DNA from: Coprinopsis marcescibilis
Taxonomy: Eukaryota; Basidiomycota; Agaricomycetes; Agaricales; Psathyrellaceae
Length of the DNA stretch: 64,000 bases
Reading direction: 5' to 3'
NCBI GenBank assembly: GCA_004369085.1
Contig: ML210147.1
Coordinates: 310,001 to 374,000, forward strand
This document shows positions 10,724-22,596 of this stretch, piece by piece. The translations under genes and the position numbers were made by a program. Positions within the stretch are counted from its first letter, which is position 1, and the number at the start of each line of letters is the position of its first letter. Below the pieces are notes generated by a model, which worked only from the letters and a program-made list of their open reading frames with translations, made no database searches and was not told where the DNA came from.

Positions 10724-11123
10724 TTACTGCTTGGCAGCTTGAGGTTGAGGCATGGGATGAGGGCGTACAGTCCCACCCATGTTTTTGATGTGTATGCAGT
10801 TGGGACAGCTGGCTGGGCTGACTCGGATGGGATTCTTGACAGGGTGACTCATCACACGAACGCATTCCGAGTTCCTGCATCCTATACCAACTCAATTATC
10901 TATCAAAGTACTGGCAGAAAGTTGAGAACGTACCAATGGGATGTGTATGTCTACTGCTGAACAAGCAGTTGTTGCGAAGACAGTCGACCGACTTGGTCGC
11001 CATTTCGACGAAGTGAAAGCAGGAGGTGTGATAACGACCGTCAATGATCTAGACAATTGCGATTGAAAGAGATTAGCGGTCAGTTATAATAGCCTCGGGG
11101 AGAACACGCACATTATGACACAT
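10724..11123 (-). CDS. Small Cys/His protein, member 2 of a three-gene family
   Basis: Three-exon gene of 94 codons: 11112-11123 (12 nt, encoding MCHN), 10934-11048 and 10724-10881, with introns of 63 and 52 nt that follow GT-AG. The product reads MCHNIIDGRYHTSCFHFVEM, then SVDCLRNNCLFSSRHTHPIG, CRNSECVRVM, and VSPASCPNCIHIKNMGG near the end, with a Pro/Gln tail ending AAKQ. Key residues: Cys2, His3, Cys14, His16, Cys27, Cys32, Ser35, His38, Cys44, Cys49, Cys68, Cys71. These match the genes at 5261-5806 and 55608-55887 by position although the rest differs. No signal peptide, so an intracellular zinc-binding protein is the simplest idea (inference). It lies on the same strand as bS21m, 638 bp downstream of it. 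The 12-nt first exon is supported by its own ATG and by the family-wide MC start. Confidence 0.78.
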
Positions 11124-11761
11124 GCTGTCAGGATATAGAAAGTACAAAGTCTAATGAGATGAAGAGGAAAGATAATGGGACGGACAACTCATGTGGGGAA
11201 CCTGGATTGACGAAGTTGCCCATTTAAAACCAATTCGAGTCGCCTCATTTTTCGCCATGCACCACTAAGCCACGCTGTTAGTAGCAAGGCAATCGAAACG
11301 TGCTGATACTTGATTTCTGGATAAAACACCGATGAGGTTGAACCCTTGACTTTTCCTTGTTATGTTCCGGGTTTAAGTTGATCTTGGGTGGGGACACTCG
11401 GGGACGACGATCCATCTTCTGGACGAATGAACGTAAGTTACTGAGCTTCCACGTCCGCCGAGAGCCATTTTAAACCTGCTGAGCGAGCTAAAACACCCGA
11501 GAAGGTAATTGACGAGGTCATGGATCAGAGATTCAAAGTTGAGCTGGGGGCCAGGTCATCCTGACTGGGCGAACGATGAAGTACAACTTGACAGTTAACT
11601 GTTTCAGAGCCGATGCGAAACGCATTGGAGAAGGAAGATTTTGTACCAGATTGCCGGACAACCCCAGGGTCGACGGAGCAAAGGGTGGTGTGGAGGTTGT
11701 TCAATTGAGTTCCGGAACTGTGGGGTTTCGTTGACATCATATCTATATGAAATACGCAGAG
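11124..11761. other. Intergenic
   Basis: Holds the 3' end of bS21m and the promoter of the Cys/His gene at 10724-11123. Only short, unrelated frames are visible. Confidence 0.6.
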
Positions 11762-12362
11762 CTAGGCTCCTCTATCGCGAATTTTATGCACCAGCTGTAC
11801 TTTTTCTCGGACCTGCTCAGGGTTTTGGTCAATTTGGGAATTCGGAAGTGAGAAGCATGAGGAAAACGCACCGCAAACGCAAACCGCTTTCTCCACCGCT
11901 CGCTCGCCAGTCTTCTCAGTTTGTTACCCCTCTTCTCGTGCCTCTCTGCTAGCCGAAGCCTCTTTCGAACTTGGTTCCGAGCAAGAATTTGGTCCAACCT
12001 CTGTATCGCGTCCCCGACGGCACCTGCTTGTACCCTGACACTTCGACCTAGTCACAAGAGTTAAACGGTGCTATGAAGAAGACATCTGAAAAAGCACCTT
12101 TGTAAGGTCCGTGGGGGACGTCGTCCGTCTTCCTCGTCGCGTCTAGTTGCGCCCATCTCGCCTCGTCACTTGTGGAGATTCGGCCAGCCAAGTCCTGCAT
12201 TCTATCAACTGCTGGGATTGCCGAAGTATAGGAATGGACAAAACGAGGTAGATAGTTGTACGGTCTGGTTACGCTGGCAAAGACTCGGCGACTCAGCGCC
12301 GCTGTACACGATGAGAAGAGCATTTCAAGCCAATTCCACAGGACACGGAGTTGAGAGCTCAA
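11762..12362 (-). CDS. MRP21: Mitochondrial small-subunit ribosomal protein bS21m
   Basis: Three exons: 12098-12362, 11872-12047 and 11762-11812, encoding 163 residues. The N-terminal 90 residues are a Ser/Arg-rich, weakly conserved extension consistent with a mitochondrial presequence (MSSQLRVLWNWLEMLFSSCT; VFASVTRPYNYLPRFVHSYT). The conserved bS21 part starts PYKGRSVRVQAGAVGDAIQR, then LDQILARNQVRKRLRLAERH, EKRGNKLRRLASERWRKRFA and, across the last intron, VREKVQLVHKIRDRGA. This Arg-rich helix-turn-helix is diagnostic for the bS21/MRP21 family of the mitoribosome 37S subunit. Introns are 50 and 59 nt, GT-AG. The divergent neighbour (Gir2) starts 155 bp away. The identity rests on clear motif recognition; only the N-terminal start is uncertain. 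Confidence 0.88.
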
Positions 12363-12517
12363 GAGACACCTTGATTCTTGAAATCAGGGCGCCTTGCTGT
12401 ACGATCCACGTGATCGAAATTTGAACTTCCATTTCGGGACAGCGTGAAGCTTGATTGAATGCCAAGCCTTTCTGTGTCCCAACTCTTAATTTATTCCTTG
12501 CCATTCACTGAGCCACG
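12363..12517. promoter_or_regulatory. Divergent promoter region bS21m / Gir2
   Basis: 155 bp between opposite start codons. It contains a CACGTG-type E-box at about 12408-12413 (ccacgtgatcg). Functional use is not shown by sequence. Confidence 0.45.
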
Positions 12518-13551
12518 ATGGCTTCTGAAGCAATCCTGGAGGAACTGGAGGTCCATTGAAAGCCTCATCTACAGCTAGAAGTCTCTCACTCACCCAAATT
12601 ATAGGTCTTGGAGTCGATCTATCCAACGGAGCTCCAGAGTTCGTGTAATCGACCATCAGTGAAATAGGATCGTTCAACTGAAGCTCTAGCGAAGGAATAT
12701 CTGATACGGATATCCAAATAGAGGCCGAGCAAGATGAAGAACTGGATGGGACTCCCAACAGTAAGCCTCATTATCTTGTCCATAAAATGCGATCTGAGGT
12801 GTAATTCCAGTCAAGCTGCTGCTTTCGGTGCACTATCCCGAATCATACCCTGACGCACTGCCAGACTTGAAGCTATCAGTGGTGAACGGAGAAATTTCCG
12901 AAAAGGATCTAGAATCGTTGACCAAGGATCTGGTTTCAGTTGTAAATCGTCCGCTTCATTTCCAGTGGTCTGGATCTGATATCAGCTAGGGGGAAGAAAA
13001 CGTAGGGATGGCCATGACCTTCACGCTCGTGGCCCACCTGCGAGAACAGCTGACCAAGCTTGCGCGATCCAACGAGAACGAAAAAGTGCGCCTTGAACAG
13101 GAAAAGGAACGCAAGATTCTGGAGGTACGCCTACTCGTTTCCCTTACCCCAACAGCACCGCTGACAACTTGCGAAGGATGAAGAGGCCCGCACGCGCGGT
13201 ACTCCTGTAACCGCAGAATCCTTTAACGCATGGAAAGCAAAGTTCGACGAGGAAATGTCGCGATTGAGAGCCAAAGAGGAAGAAGAAAAGCTCAAGGGCC
13301 TGACCCCCAAGGAGAGGGAGGAGTATAAGCGCTCACAGACCAGACTATCAGGTACAGATTCCGCTTTTGACAATTCAAACGTTGCTGATTCTCTTCCAGG
13401 TCGTCAGTTATTCGAACGAAACCGAAACCTGGACGAAGGCGACGAAAGCCTAATCGAAGAGGGAACAGTATCTGTCGACGTCAGTCAATACGATAGAATT
13501 CACGAAGACGAAGAGCAGGAAGAAGGCTTGACATTCAGCGATAGCGATTGA
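12518..13551 (+). CDS. GIR2: RWD-domain protein, Gir2 / RWDD1 homologue
   Basis: Cytosolic partner of the Gcn1-Gcn2 pathway and of the DRG-family GTPase Rbg2 in yeast; RWDD1/DFRP2 in animals. MASEAILEELE begins at 12518, and splicing joins VLESIYPTEL, the RWD signature. The domain continues KLLLSVHYPESYPDALPDLK, giving the family YPxxxP-type turn. Then come GMAMTFTLVAHLREQLTKLA and an acidic/basic coiled-coil (NENEKVRLEQEKERKILE). The C-terminal block GTPVTAESFNAWKAKFDEEM and EKLKGLTPKEREEYKRSQTR, then GRQLFERNRNLDEGDESLIE, matches the DFRP C-terminal region that binds the GTPase. Acidic tail ends LTFSDSD at 13551. Five or six introns. It ends 57 bp from the convergent hydrolase. Confidence 0.9.
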
Positions 13552-13608
13552 ATTAAAACATGTCAAAAAGGAATATATTGCGTCTACATCCCAACTAAGT
13601 GTATCAGG

Positions 13609-15381
13609 TTACAGGCCCTGAAGTACACCCATATCCGCCCCCCGATTACCCTCCACGATACACCGTCGTTCTACGAGCTCTTTGAAGCGGATGCGTGGCC
13701 GACCCTCTTCTTGAAGCCAACCCTCGTCGTCGATACGCAGCTTCGGGCATCTAGAATTATGTTTCTGAACAACTTTCTCTGCCATCAGTTGTAGCCATTC
13801 TAGCACCGGCTTTGTGGACCATCTCTCGACACGACCCTCTCCCGCTTCAAACCAGCCGAGATGACCACCGCCCTTGGTCAGTTGCATGATGACATTTTTA
13901 TTCCCGCAGCCATCCATTGGCACTCGCCGGACGACGGGGTCATCATCGGCATTAATCGCAAGGAATGGGACGCGGATATGTTCCACCATCTTATCACTTG
14001 ATCCCCACACGTAGTAATCATCGGCGTTGTTGAATGGGAAGTGAGGTTCAGGGCCTCCCGCGATTCTCGTGAACGTTTCGTCGAACAGTTCCAAAGTCGG
14101 ACTTTTAAGCGCAAGGGCTTTCTGCGCTGCTACGGCTACGTGGTGCGATGGATCATCCATAAGAGCGTGGGCGTGCTTCTTAAGCAGATTCAACAGATTG
14201 CCCCCCATCCCTTTCGAGTACACATGTGTACCGAGGAAAGATTCCAGAAGGCTGCAACGGCGAAGGTCCGTTCAAAAGGAAGCCACGGGGAAGGCATAAT
14301 AGAGCTTACCCGCGATTGTTGTGCAAGAGGTTCCACGGCTTTAGAAGATTTTCAGCAAATAGAATCACAGAGAAGAAATGCGACATACGCATGCTAGGGC
14401 ACATGTTGAATGGAGCCGCGTATCTTCGCCTTCTTCACCGAGGTACCTCGTCAGGACATTGGAGCCCAGGGAGAAGCCGACAGCGTGCAAGTGAGCATTG
14501 GGATATAAATGGGAGACATACGCCAGAGCATGCCTCGTATCATCGGTATGGCCAGCGGAATAGAAACGTGGGCTTGTAACGGGTACTCCTGCACCTAAAG
14601 AATGAATGAATTTCATATACACTGGACGAGAAAAGGTTGCTCACATCCTCTGAAATTAATCACCACTGCCCGGTAGCCCATACCCCCTTCGCTGACTGGA
14701 GCACAGGCTCGATGTAGTATAGCTCGGACGTACGGCTCATACGATCCTATAGTTTCAGGTCAAGATTCCGATTAGCTTGAGTAAATTTGGCGTCCGCGCT
14801 TACCGCCTGTAAGACCATGCTGAATAACCACGATTGGGGTGTCGTCTGCCAACGAATCCTGATTTACTGGTGCGAAGTCGAGTCCACTGTCCAAGCCCTT
14901 CACTCAGAGTTGGCTCAATTTGAAGAATCTTCGCTCACATCGTGCCGCCATCAGCCATTTGGATATAACGCCTTGATTGGGAATCAGGGCACTGACAAGC
15001 GAGCGGCGCCACAAAGGACATACCGAGAGTAAGTCATTGGATCATCCTTCGCAAAATTTCCAAAAACACAGTAAAGTGTCTGGAGGTGACCACTAGTTGT
15101 ACGGATAAGGTTCTGAACCGAGGTAACGAGACAATGACTTACTTGAACAGATACCAGAGTGGTGTAAACTTCCGGAAAAGACTCGGGCAGTACGATTCGA
15201 TTAATGTCTTCAGTGAAATCGTTTCATGGCCCCCGCTTTCGGTTTTGACTTGTAAAAGGGAAGGGTTGGGGGGGAAGTGTGTGATGTTGTCGTAGTTGCG
15301 TTCATTGCGCCGGCTGGAGGATTTTGCAGATAGGACGGCACCCATGAAGCAAACAACGAAAACGCTCAGCAACGAGCCCAT
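13609..15381 (-). CDS. Alpha/beta hydrolase of the EHT1/EEB1 (ABHD1/3) type
   Basis: Putative lipid or ester hydrolase; yeast relatives make and hydrolyse medium-chain ethyl esters. The start at 15381 gives a hydrophobic N terminus (MGSLLSVFVVCFMGAVLSAK), a likely membrane anchor or signal. Then come VPVTSPRFYSAGHTDDTRHA, YPNAHLHAVGFSLGSNVLTR with nucleophile Ser in GFSLGS, and VPFLAINADDDPVVRRVPMD with the acid Asp. VIMQLTKGGGHLGWFEAGEG supplies the catalytic His. The triad is therefore complete. Order and spacing fit the family of about 400 residues. It has at least four introns. The nearest characterised groups are EHT1/EEB1 and ABHD1/2/3; the substrate cannot be told from sequence. Confidence 0.85.
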
Positions 15382-15930
15382 TTAACGAGTCAAGAGAGTA
15401 GGTTAAACCCGAATAGCTGAGAAGGAAAATTGGCGAGAGAGTTATATGGGATGGCCAATGTCAACCCTGAGTAATGCAGCCCTGATAGGAATAAGCTTCT
15501 ATATACGAATTCAGGTTACATCGCCTCGTGAAAGCTACTAAACCAACAACTTACTATAGTTCTGATGGGTAGACGCACTAGCACACATCGAAGCCATTGG
15601 GGGTTTGGTCACTTTCCGATAGTCCGTCGAAAATTGAAATCAAGTGCGAAAAGCGGCGGAAGCACAAGCCGTTTCTGTTGTTCCGGCACGGCAACAACAG
15701 TACCCGGTCGTTCTGGCGCCGATATATATTGCACCTTTGCTTCCGTTCCGAGAATGGTTTTACATACCACAACTAGACGTTCAGAGCGCCATATACAGAC
15801 TTGTACGCCCAGAAAGCATTGCAAAGAGTTTGAATGTCATTATTATCTCTAGAGTGTCGCATAGATTAAATTAGATAATTAGTTTGCGAGGTGTACGTAG
15901 TGGGGTGAGTTGCCATCGAAATGACCATCA
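15382..15930. other. Intergenic
   Basis: 549 bp between the hydrolase start and the GT15 stop. Overlapping frames of 60-95 codons on both strands cover 15565-15874, but none resembles a known protein and none is flanked by coherent exons. Taken as hydrolase promoter plus GT15 3' UTR. Confidence 0.5.
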
Positions 15931-17850
15931 TTATTGCGCAGCTAAACTGAGGAATTTGGGTGTGCAGGATGATCGATGTGTATCTTGCAATGTAATCATC
16001 AGCAGTCAGAAGCGATATCAAGGGTGCAGGATGAACTCACTGAAGGTGTGCTTCGGGTCGCATGAACAGCGTCCTTGTTGCCACACATCCCCGGAAGGAC
16101 AGTGCTGGAATGAATCATGTCGATATCCGATGTCGTAAAAGTAGTGTATACTATCTTTGGGCGCAAACAAGGACACCGCGATACTGTGAACAGGTGCATC
16201 ACCCCACCGCTTCAAGAATGCCTTAGCTCCTTCCACCAAGAATTTAAGAAGCATCACGAACCTCGTAGTAGAAGCCACCCGTTGATTCCAGGAATTCAAA
16301 GAACTTGGAATAAGCTTCCCCTCTCCAAAAGTCCATATCGGCTATTTCAAAATTGCTCCAAACTTGCGGCAAGTTAGCGCTACTTTTCTCTCAAATTTAA
16401 AGACAAATCGTTAAACCTACAGTGGCAATTGTTATAATTGGCTCCTTTATCGTTGGAAACGAAATTCATGGCATTGTCTGGGTGAAGGTACTGCGGATTT
16501 TGTTTTGTGAATTCTATCACAATGGTCAGTTAGAATTCTAGCGATGAGAATTTTAATTACCTCGAACAGTTTTCCATAGTGTAGGGATGGTCTGGTGCCA
16601 TTCGAGAAGAGATATTGTGAAACCTGGTGCAACAAAGGGTATAAATAGCCGTCCCTGAGAGAGATTAGATTTACCAACCGTAGGTTTTGTTATTCTTTTC
16701 CATGTATTCGAAAGGGTCATAATTGACATTGCAGAAGTAGTCGACGCTCGGTCTGTGCGGCTTTAAACGGTTTATTCTCAAAGAAGTATGTCAAAGCACT
16801 TACTCGACCCTGTTTTGATCCAATTGAGCCCGGCTCAAGTGACTTTTGCAACTAACGGAAGGCATTGAATACATACCTCCAGTAATAGCGATAGGGGTTT
16901 AATAGCTCATGATGGTAGAAAAACTGGACGCGATTGAGAGCGCATCGGGTGCATAAATCGTAGACAAACTCACCCCAGAGTTGAATCTACACATGTTCCG
17001 GTAACTGCCAGCAATGATAGAACATCAGGATTGTTATTCGTCAGCGTCATTGGTGACGCAGCCGTAGGATGAAAAGGTACGCACGGAACGCTGTCTAAAC
17101 ATAGCGACATAATTAAAAGTAAATATTGCAGAATTTACGAACATGCACATACCTGCGTAGATAATTCCCTGAGCCGCAAGTTCCGCCCTAGCTGCAGATG
17201 CTCTCTTCTCGTCGATAAAATCCGGCTGATTCCAAATTTCTGGAGAAATATAACCGAATGTTACATTTGCGCGGGTGAGGACGGCGACCCGCCTGGCGAA
17301 ATTTTTAGATTAAAACGAATAATGAATCCTTTGTGCGTGGCGCACTCTTTAAACTCCTCTTCGAATGGCTGATCGTTCAGTAAAACCCAAGGATATCCGT
17401 AGTCTTTGTTGAATCTATCCTCCATTCTCCTTATACTTGATACGACGCCGTCGAGTTCGCTATTTTTGCACAACATCACGAACGTTGCGTTGGCTCTGTA
17501 GGGGGCTTCTTGTTCCGTGGATTGCAATATTTCATCTGGAACCGTCGGCCGTGGTACAGTCGACGAAACTTGAGGGAAGATGCCATGCCCGAGAGTGAAT
17601 AGAGCGGAAAAAAATATCTAGGACTGGCTCAGGAGAAGTGAAATGACAGAGAATTGGATACACCTCACCACAATGGCCAGTGAGACGAAATACACTCGCC
17701 GCCTGGGCGAATTTGTTAACGAAGAGAGAGAAGACATGAAGGAAGGGAGTACTGGGTAGGGAAGAACATTACAGCGAGAGAAACACCGCTGCCCCTAATA
17801 TTATGTACGGCTCGAACAAAGCTTCCACCCTGCGAAAAGACGCAATCAGT
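15931..17850 (-). CDS. Alpha-1,2-mannosyltransferase, KRE2/MNT1/KTR family (GT15)
   Basis: Golgi type II membrane glycosyltransferase that extends O- and N-linked mannose chains of cell-wall proteins using GDP-mannose. On the minus strand the exons read FEPYIILGAAVFLSL-RRVYFV and IFFSALFTLGHGIFP, giving a membrane anchor, then YRANATFVMLCKNSELDGVV, SSIRRMEDRFNKDYGYPWVL and LNDQPFEEEFK, the GT15 hallmark. After many short introns come the conserved downstream parts, the last being FFEFLESTGGFYYE | RWGDAPVHSIAVSLFAPKDS, then IHYFYDIGYRHDSFQHCPSG and CSCDPKHTF. The proposed end is SCTPKFLSLAAQ with stop at 15931-15933. At least nine introns. The first exon and start codon are not resolved: no in-frame ATG precedes the anchor exon, so the high end is approximate. 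Confidence 0.88.
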
Positions 17851-18703
17851 CTGAGCCGAAATTATGGTGCTTCATGAACAGCGTTGTCATGCCAAAGACA
17901 TCGCATGAGGTGGAGCAGCCAGCCCCAACGCCCACACCGGGACATCTTTAATCTAACGCCGACCAACTAATCCGAATAATAGATACGACACGGGCTAGAT
18001 GAGCGTGGCAGAAGATAGTAGCTAGTATTGTTAGTAGTCTCATGCAGTGCCAGCCCCTCCAAATGCCCACTTACTTATGCTTATGCTTCGCGATTATGCA
18101 AACTCGGATATCCATATGGCTAATGGAGCATGGGTGCGGCGGCATTGGGGACTCCGGCGCAATCGCAAGTGGGCGGTGTGTGCGGCGCCAACGGATGATT
18201 GCAGTCTCGAGGTTGATAAAGCACTTCGTGTTCGAGCTGGAGGAGCATTCTATCTGTGTATGCAGCAACTTTCAACCAAGTGGCGCGGGCTGATTAGGAG
18301 CAGAGAAGCCAGGGCTTTATTGTCCGATGATCCACAAGAATGCCACAGCTCTGCGGAGGTAACGATGGTGTCTGTACTATTGAGCTCTCTCCCAGTGTAG
18401 TCCAAGGTATTCCCAATTGCCTACAAGAAAGGCAGAGGAGCAGTCTGGCGCGCACAACGGGTGGTAAAAGAAGAAGAGCCAAGTTACTTTTAGTTAGGGG
18501 CTCGGAAAATCCTGTCACGTGCGTAACGTGTTTCGTTTGTCGCGGTCGTCTGCTTGCTGTCTTTTGGTAAACAACCACCTTGGACCTCCTCCTCATCGTA
18601 CCTATAACCGTTCTGTATATTGGTTCTTACGTTTTGCTCCTACATGATACCCATCTAGCATTATACCTTCTAGAGCTTCGAATTCGCACCACCAACAAGC
18701 AGC
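17851..18703. other. Intergenic between divergent genes
   Basis: About 850 bp upstream of both the GT15 gene and the disordered-protein gene; the first GT15 exon may lie in its left part. Frames at 18042-18400 on both strands have no family resemblance. A CACGTG E-box occurs at about 18517-18522. Confidence 0.5.
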
Positions 18704-18992
18704 ATGGAAGTCGCATTGCCAATCTCTCCCACACGACAGCTAATTGAAGACGATGACCAGTACAACACGGAGAAAGCCAGATTATTCTTTGGCCCATTGA
18801 AGACCCCAGAACGCCGCATGAGCTCCATACCCGACTCAACACCCTCAGAACATCCCGGCCAAGCCTCTCCCAGCTCGGCACCTGCAAATGCCAACTCTGA
18901 AATTCAGCCCACAATGGAGTCATCTCGTGTTGAGGACGACGCTGACGAAGCTCTTTTGGCTGAGGAGCTCGTACAAGGAATGGGCGAGGACG

Positions 18993-19024
<32 letters not shown>

Positions 19025-22000
19025 ATAGGCGGTGATGAGATGAAGGACGAAAACATGGATTTTATTCCAAATGGTGCGCCGTTCGGCTATTTCCTCTCGT
19101 CTTCGCGTTAGCTAATCTGTAAAACTACCAGACCCTTCCTTCATGCTCGCTGAACGTATCTCACACGCGACTTCAAACCCATCCCCGCCGCCGAGCCCAT
19201 TACCCCCGACCAACAGGTTCGATGACTCGGCTACCTTGGAATTGAATCTCTCATCGAAAGAGTCGTCGGAAGAACGAGAGTCCATTGTAAAAGAACAGAC
19301 AGCTGACGCTGGCGCTGGCGAAGACATCTTAATCCGACTGGACGGCGCCGTTGGAGAGAACACCCAAGAACCACCACCAATGGATTTGGATCCTTTTATT
19401 GTTTCGCACAACCCGCCTCAGGAACTCGAATTTCGTAGCCTTGAAGCCCCTTTTCATCATATGGCGGAGAACTCGGGGACGGATGTATCCATCCCACCGA
19501 TAGAACAACCTACTTCTGTGGTTTCCTCCACCGTGTCGACCATAGATGCACTATTGGATTTCGATTCCACCATCCCACTTGATGTCAATTCCGAGCAACA
19601 CGATGCCATAGAGATGCAGTCGGAAACAATGCAGCAAGAATTTGACGCATTATCAGAAAGTAAACCCAAAGCGTTTGACGAGCAAGAGACAACAGCAGGT
19701 GTTCCTGGGATCCGAGAGCTGACACCTTCTCTTGCATCAACTCCTCCTCTAAGAAGATCACCTCGTAGAGGTGTCATGCCAACATCGTCGCAACCCACGG
19801 GCCTCCTTGCTGCAGATTTGCAACCTGGTTCACGTCCCTCGAAACCCCGAAGACAACAGCCAGATGATGCAGAGGTTGTAGATGATTCGCAGGACGAGGG
19901 TAAACCGGTCACCATTCAGCAACTCAGTTCTCAACCATTAACTCCGCGAGGAAAAGAACGAAATCGCTCGAAGAGCCCTATGATCTTCAATAGGGAGGTG
20001 CGGTCTTTGTCTCCAGACACTGCCAATATCCTGTCCCAGCTTGTCCCTACCCTCACCGACCCAACTGAATTACAACTAAGCACCTCCGCGGACGACCCCA
20101 AAGTATTCAATCCATTTGCACCCAGCGGACCCCATTTCAAGGTGTTTTCCGCGCCACCTGAAAACGCGCCATCTACGCCAAAGCGCCCGAACATTCTTGT
20201 ACATCCAGCTGTGACACCGAAACCTTTGCAAGGCGACCCGCAATCTAACGTTAACGCGACACCGGCGCGTAGAATTACCATGGAGGAGGCTATCGAGAAA
20301 GGCCAGATATCGCCTCTCAAAGCGGCACAATTAGGATACACCCCTCGAGTGCAGACATCGGCTGCCCCACAGACTCCGGCCAGACGCGTACTAATCACAG
20401 ACAAAAGCGCAGCTGTACCATCGTCCAGTAGGCCTGCCCTTCGCTTCGGCAGCCCAGTACGAGCCAAGTCAAAGGAGCCAGAGCCCATACACGAGGTACG
20501 CGTGCTGAGCGGTCCCCGTGTGGATACTGGCAAGCCAACGCCGTCCTCGGATAGGGCTGGACCGTCTCTTCCAACGAAATCTACTGCCGGTGGTCGACTG
20601 GTTCGGCTGCCATTTCCCCTTCTTCCAAACAAATCTGCAATTGCTGCGCAGCCTCCCAAAAACGAGACAGATCCCCGCCCGGGGAGATCTGGATTTGCTC
20701 AACAACAAAGCCCAGCCAAATCTACACTGAAACAAACGACAAGCCGTATACCTCGAATAGGCGCAAAGCCTTATGCCAGGCCTGCATCAGCAGCGAAGGC
20801 CAACAACACTGCTACCAACCCTCCATCAGATAAACCGGTGGTTGCGAGGAAGGTTGACTTGTCTAAGCCCAGCACAAACAAAATGGTATGTCAGCCGCTT
20901 GGTCAGATAGTTAATAGTACATGATATCTTGCCAGGTTATTCCAAGCACTGTTCTACCGACTCCTCCCGCTGCCCCTGCTTCCGATAAGGGCAAGGGGAA
21001 AGCACCAGCTATTCCACGAGTGGGGACGATAGCAAGGAAACCTCTTTCGCTGGAAAAGCCTGTGCCACTCAAAAGGAAACGCGGGACAGAGGTTGCCCCA
21101 ACAGTCAAGAAAGTCGCTGTGGCGCGCTCAATACCTTCTGTTGCGAAAGTTGCGACTACGAAATCTACGGATGCAGTCAAAGCGTCGATTTCGACTACCC
21201 CGAATGCTGTAGGACCTTCTGGGTCGCGGCCCCAGCGGAAACGAGAGCCACCAGTGCGGGCTCTGGTACGTCCAGCCCTGCCTACATCTGTAGTAGCGCA
21301 GGACCAGACGCAGGAAGCGGAAATTCAACGTGAAGATAGTGGGATACCACAGCCCCTCGGCTCTCCCATGCAGGAGGAAGCCCAACCCCATTTGATGGCC
21401 CCGTCGACCAGTACCCAAACCTCAGTAGCCCATTCGTCACCGCCAGCTCAGCCACGGCTACCTCTCCCAACTATACGGATCGACCCACCGCATGAAACAC
21501 CACCAATAGAGACCCTTCCACCGTATGTGCGGGTAGAGGTGACTACAGGTGTGCGTAGAACGGGTCGGTTACGAAAAGCCTCGCAAATGGCAGATTCTGG
21601 TGGGGAGCAAATTCCGAGGCCTGCACAATCACGAAGGAAAGCTGCATCCCAGGCCTTCCGGTTTACCTTCACTGATGCGTTCTCTGAAATGAGCGCGACC
21701 GCGCTGAAAAACCTTACTGCCAACAATACGACGCTCAATCAGGCATACCTTTCTGTCAGGCTGGAGACTGAGATCATTCGCAAGACTGGGGCGAGACCGG
21801 AAAGCCCGGCTGTCAAGATCAAGACAATTGCACAGAGAGAGCAGGAGGATAAGGAGAGGAAGCGGATGGAGCGTGCGAAGCGTTACGCGAGGAGGAGTGG
21901 AGGAGAAGTTCCAGGGTCCAGCGATGTGGAGCCATCTAGCGACGATGATGAGCTGTTTGGATCGCTCGATGGCTCGGACGACGAACCGCGACATCAAAGA

Positions 22001-22454
22001 GGGGCCGGGGAAGATGAAGACTACGAAACTCCGCATCGCGCATTCAAACGAATGAGATTAACGGAGAATGGACCCGAAGAGGTTGGAGAGGAGCCGAAGC
22101 GTAGGGTCAAGTGGGATCGTGGGTTGTATACGACAGTCTACCTTGATGAAGTGAAGCTCGGATCGCGTCAATATCCAAAGGGTGCCGTCCCCCAATTGAA
22201 GGGTTGTTTAGCGCCAGCAGCAAAGGTAAGCTTTTTGTTTTTCCGCAGCGAGAGATGTTAAATTGATATCTTGACCACAGGCGCTTCCGTTGGATACATT
22301 GGGGAATCTGCCGCCAGCTGAAGTCTCGGTGGAAGCAGAAAACGTGATTGTCAAGAAATTTGTCTACGACACTGACATGCCGGAACCTGTTCCAGAGCCA
22401 GAGGAGCCACCAGCAAAGGTTACTCGATCAAGAAGCAAGAAACCCAAGTCATGA
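18704..22454 (+). CDS. Large intrinsically disordered protein, about 1,180 aa
   Basis: Four exons: 18704-19073, 19132-20885, 20936-22225 and 22281-22454, with good GT-AG junctions. The protein is almost entirely low complexity: Ser/Thr/Pro-rich with repeated TP and SP sites (FFGPLKTPERRMS, RRSPRRG, KAAQLGYTPR), a run of about ten Asp encoded by GAT repeats near residue 100, and basic clusters suggesting nuclear localisation (KRKRGTE). A more ordered C-terminal part contains MSATALKNLTANNTTLNQAY, SVRLETEIIRKTGARPESPA, a charged helix rich in RKRMERAKRYARR, and RRVKWDRGLYTTVYLDEVKL. Many S/T-P sites suggest CDK-type phosphorylation (inference). I do not recognise the family; a chromatin or cell-cycle role would be a guess. 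It ends 142 bp from the convergent SDR gene. Confidence 0.85.
18995..19024 (+). repeat. (GAT)n trinucleotide repeat coding poly-Asp
   Basis: About ten GAT/ATG-phase repeats in frame inside the disordered protein, giving a pure Asp run. Length variation would keep the frame. Confidence 0.9.
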
Positions 22455-22596
22455 TTATTGGCTTGACTGAACGCGCTTTTGTGGCGACTTCGTATGATTT
22501 TCGAAGATTTAATGATATTTTCAGCATTCCTGTCGATTTATTTTGCTTTCCTTCATGATTAGGTTTTATAATGCACATCAGTATGGTCAACCAACT

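Noticed and set aside
15565..15874. Frames of 64-95 codons on both strands
   Set aside because: Mutually overlapping in several frames with no known motif; likely UTR or promoter.
18042..18400. Overlapping plus-strand frames of 83 and 117 codons upstream of the disordered gene
   Set aside because: No family resemblance, both overlap in different frames, and no flanking exons.
19931..20659. Antisense frame of 242 codons, plus 19457-19915
   Set aside because: Shadow of the low-complexity Ser/Pro-rich plus-strand gene; composition is a reverse-complement artefact.
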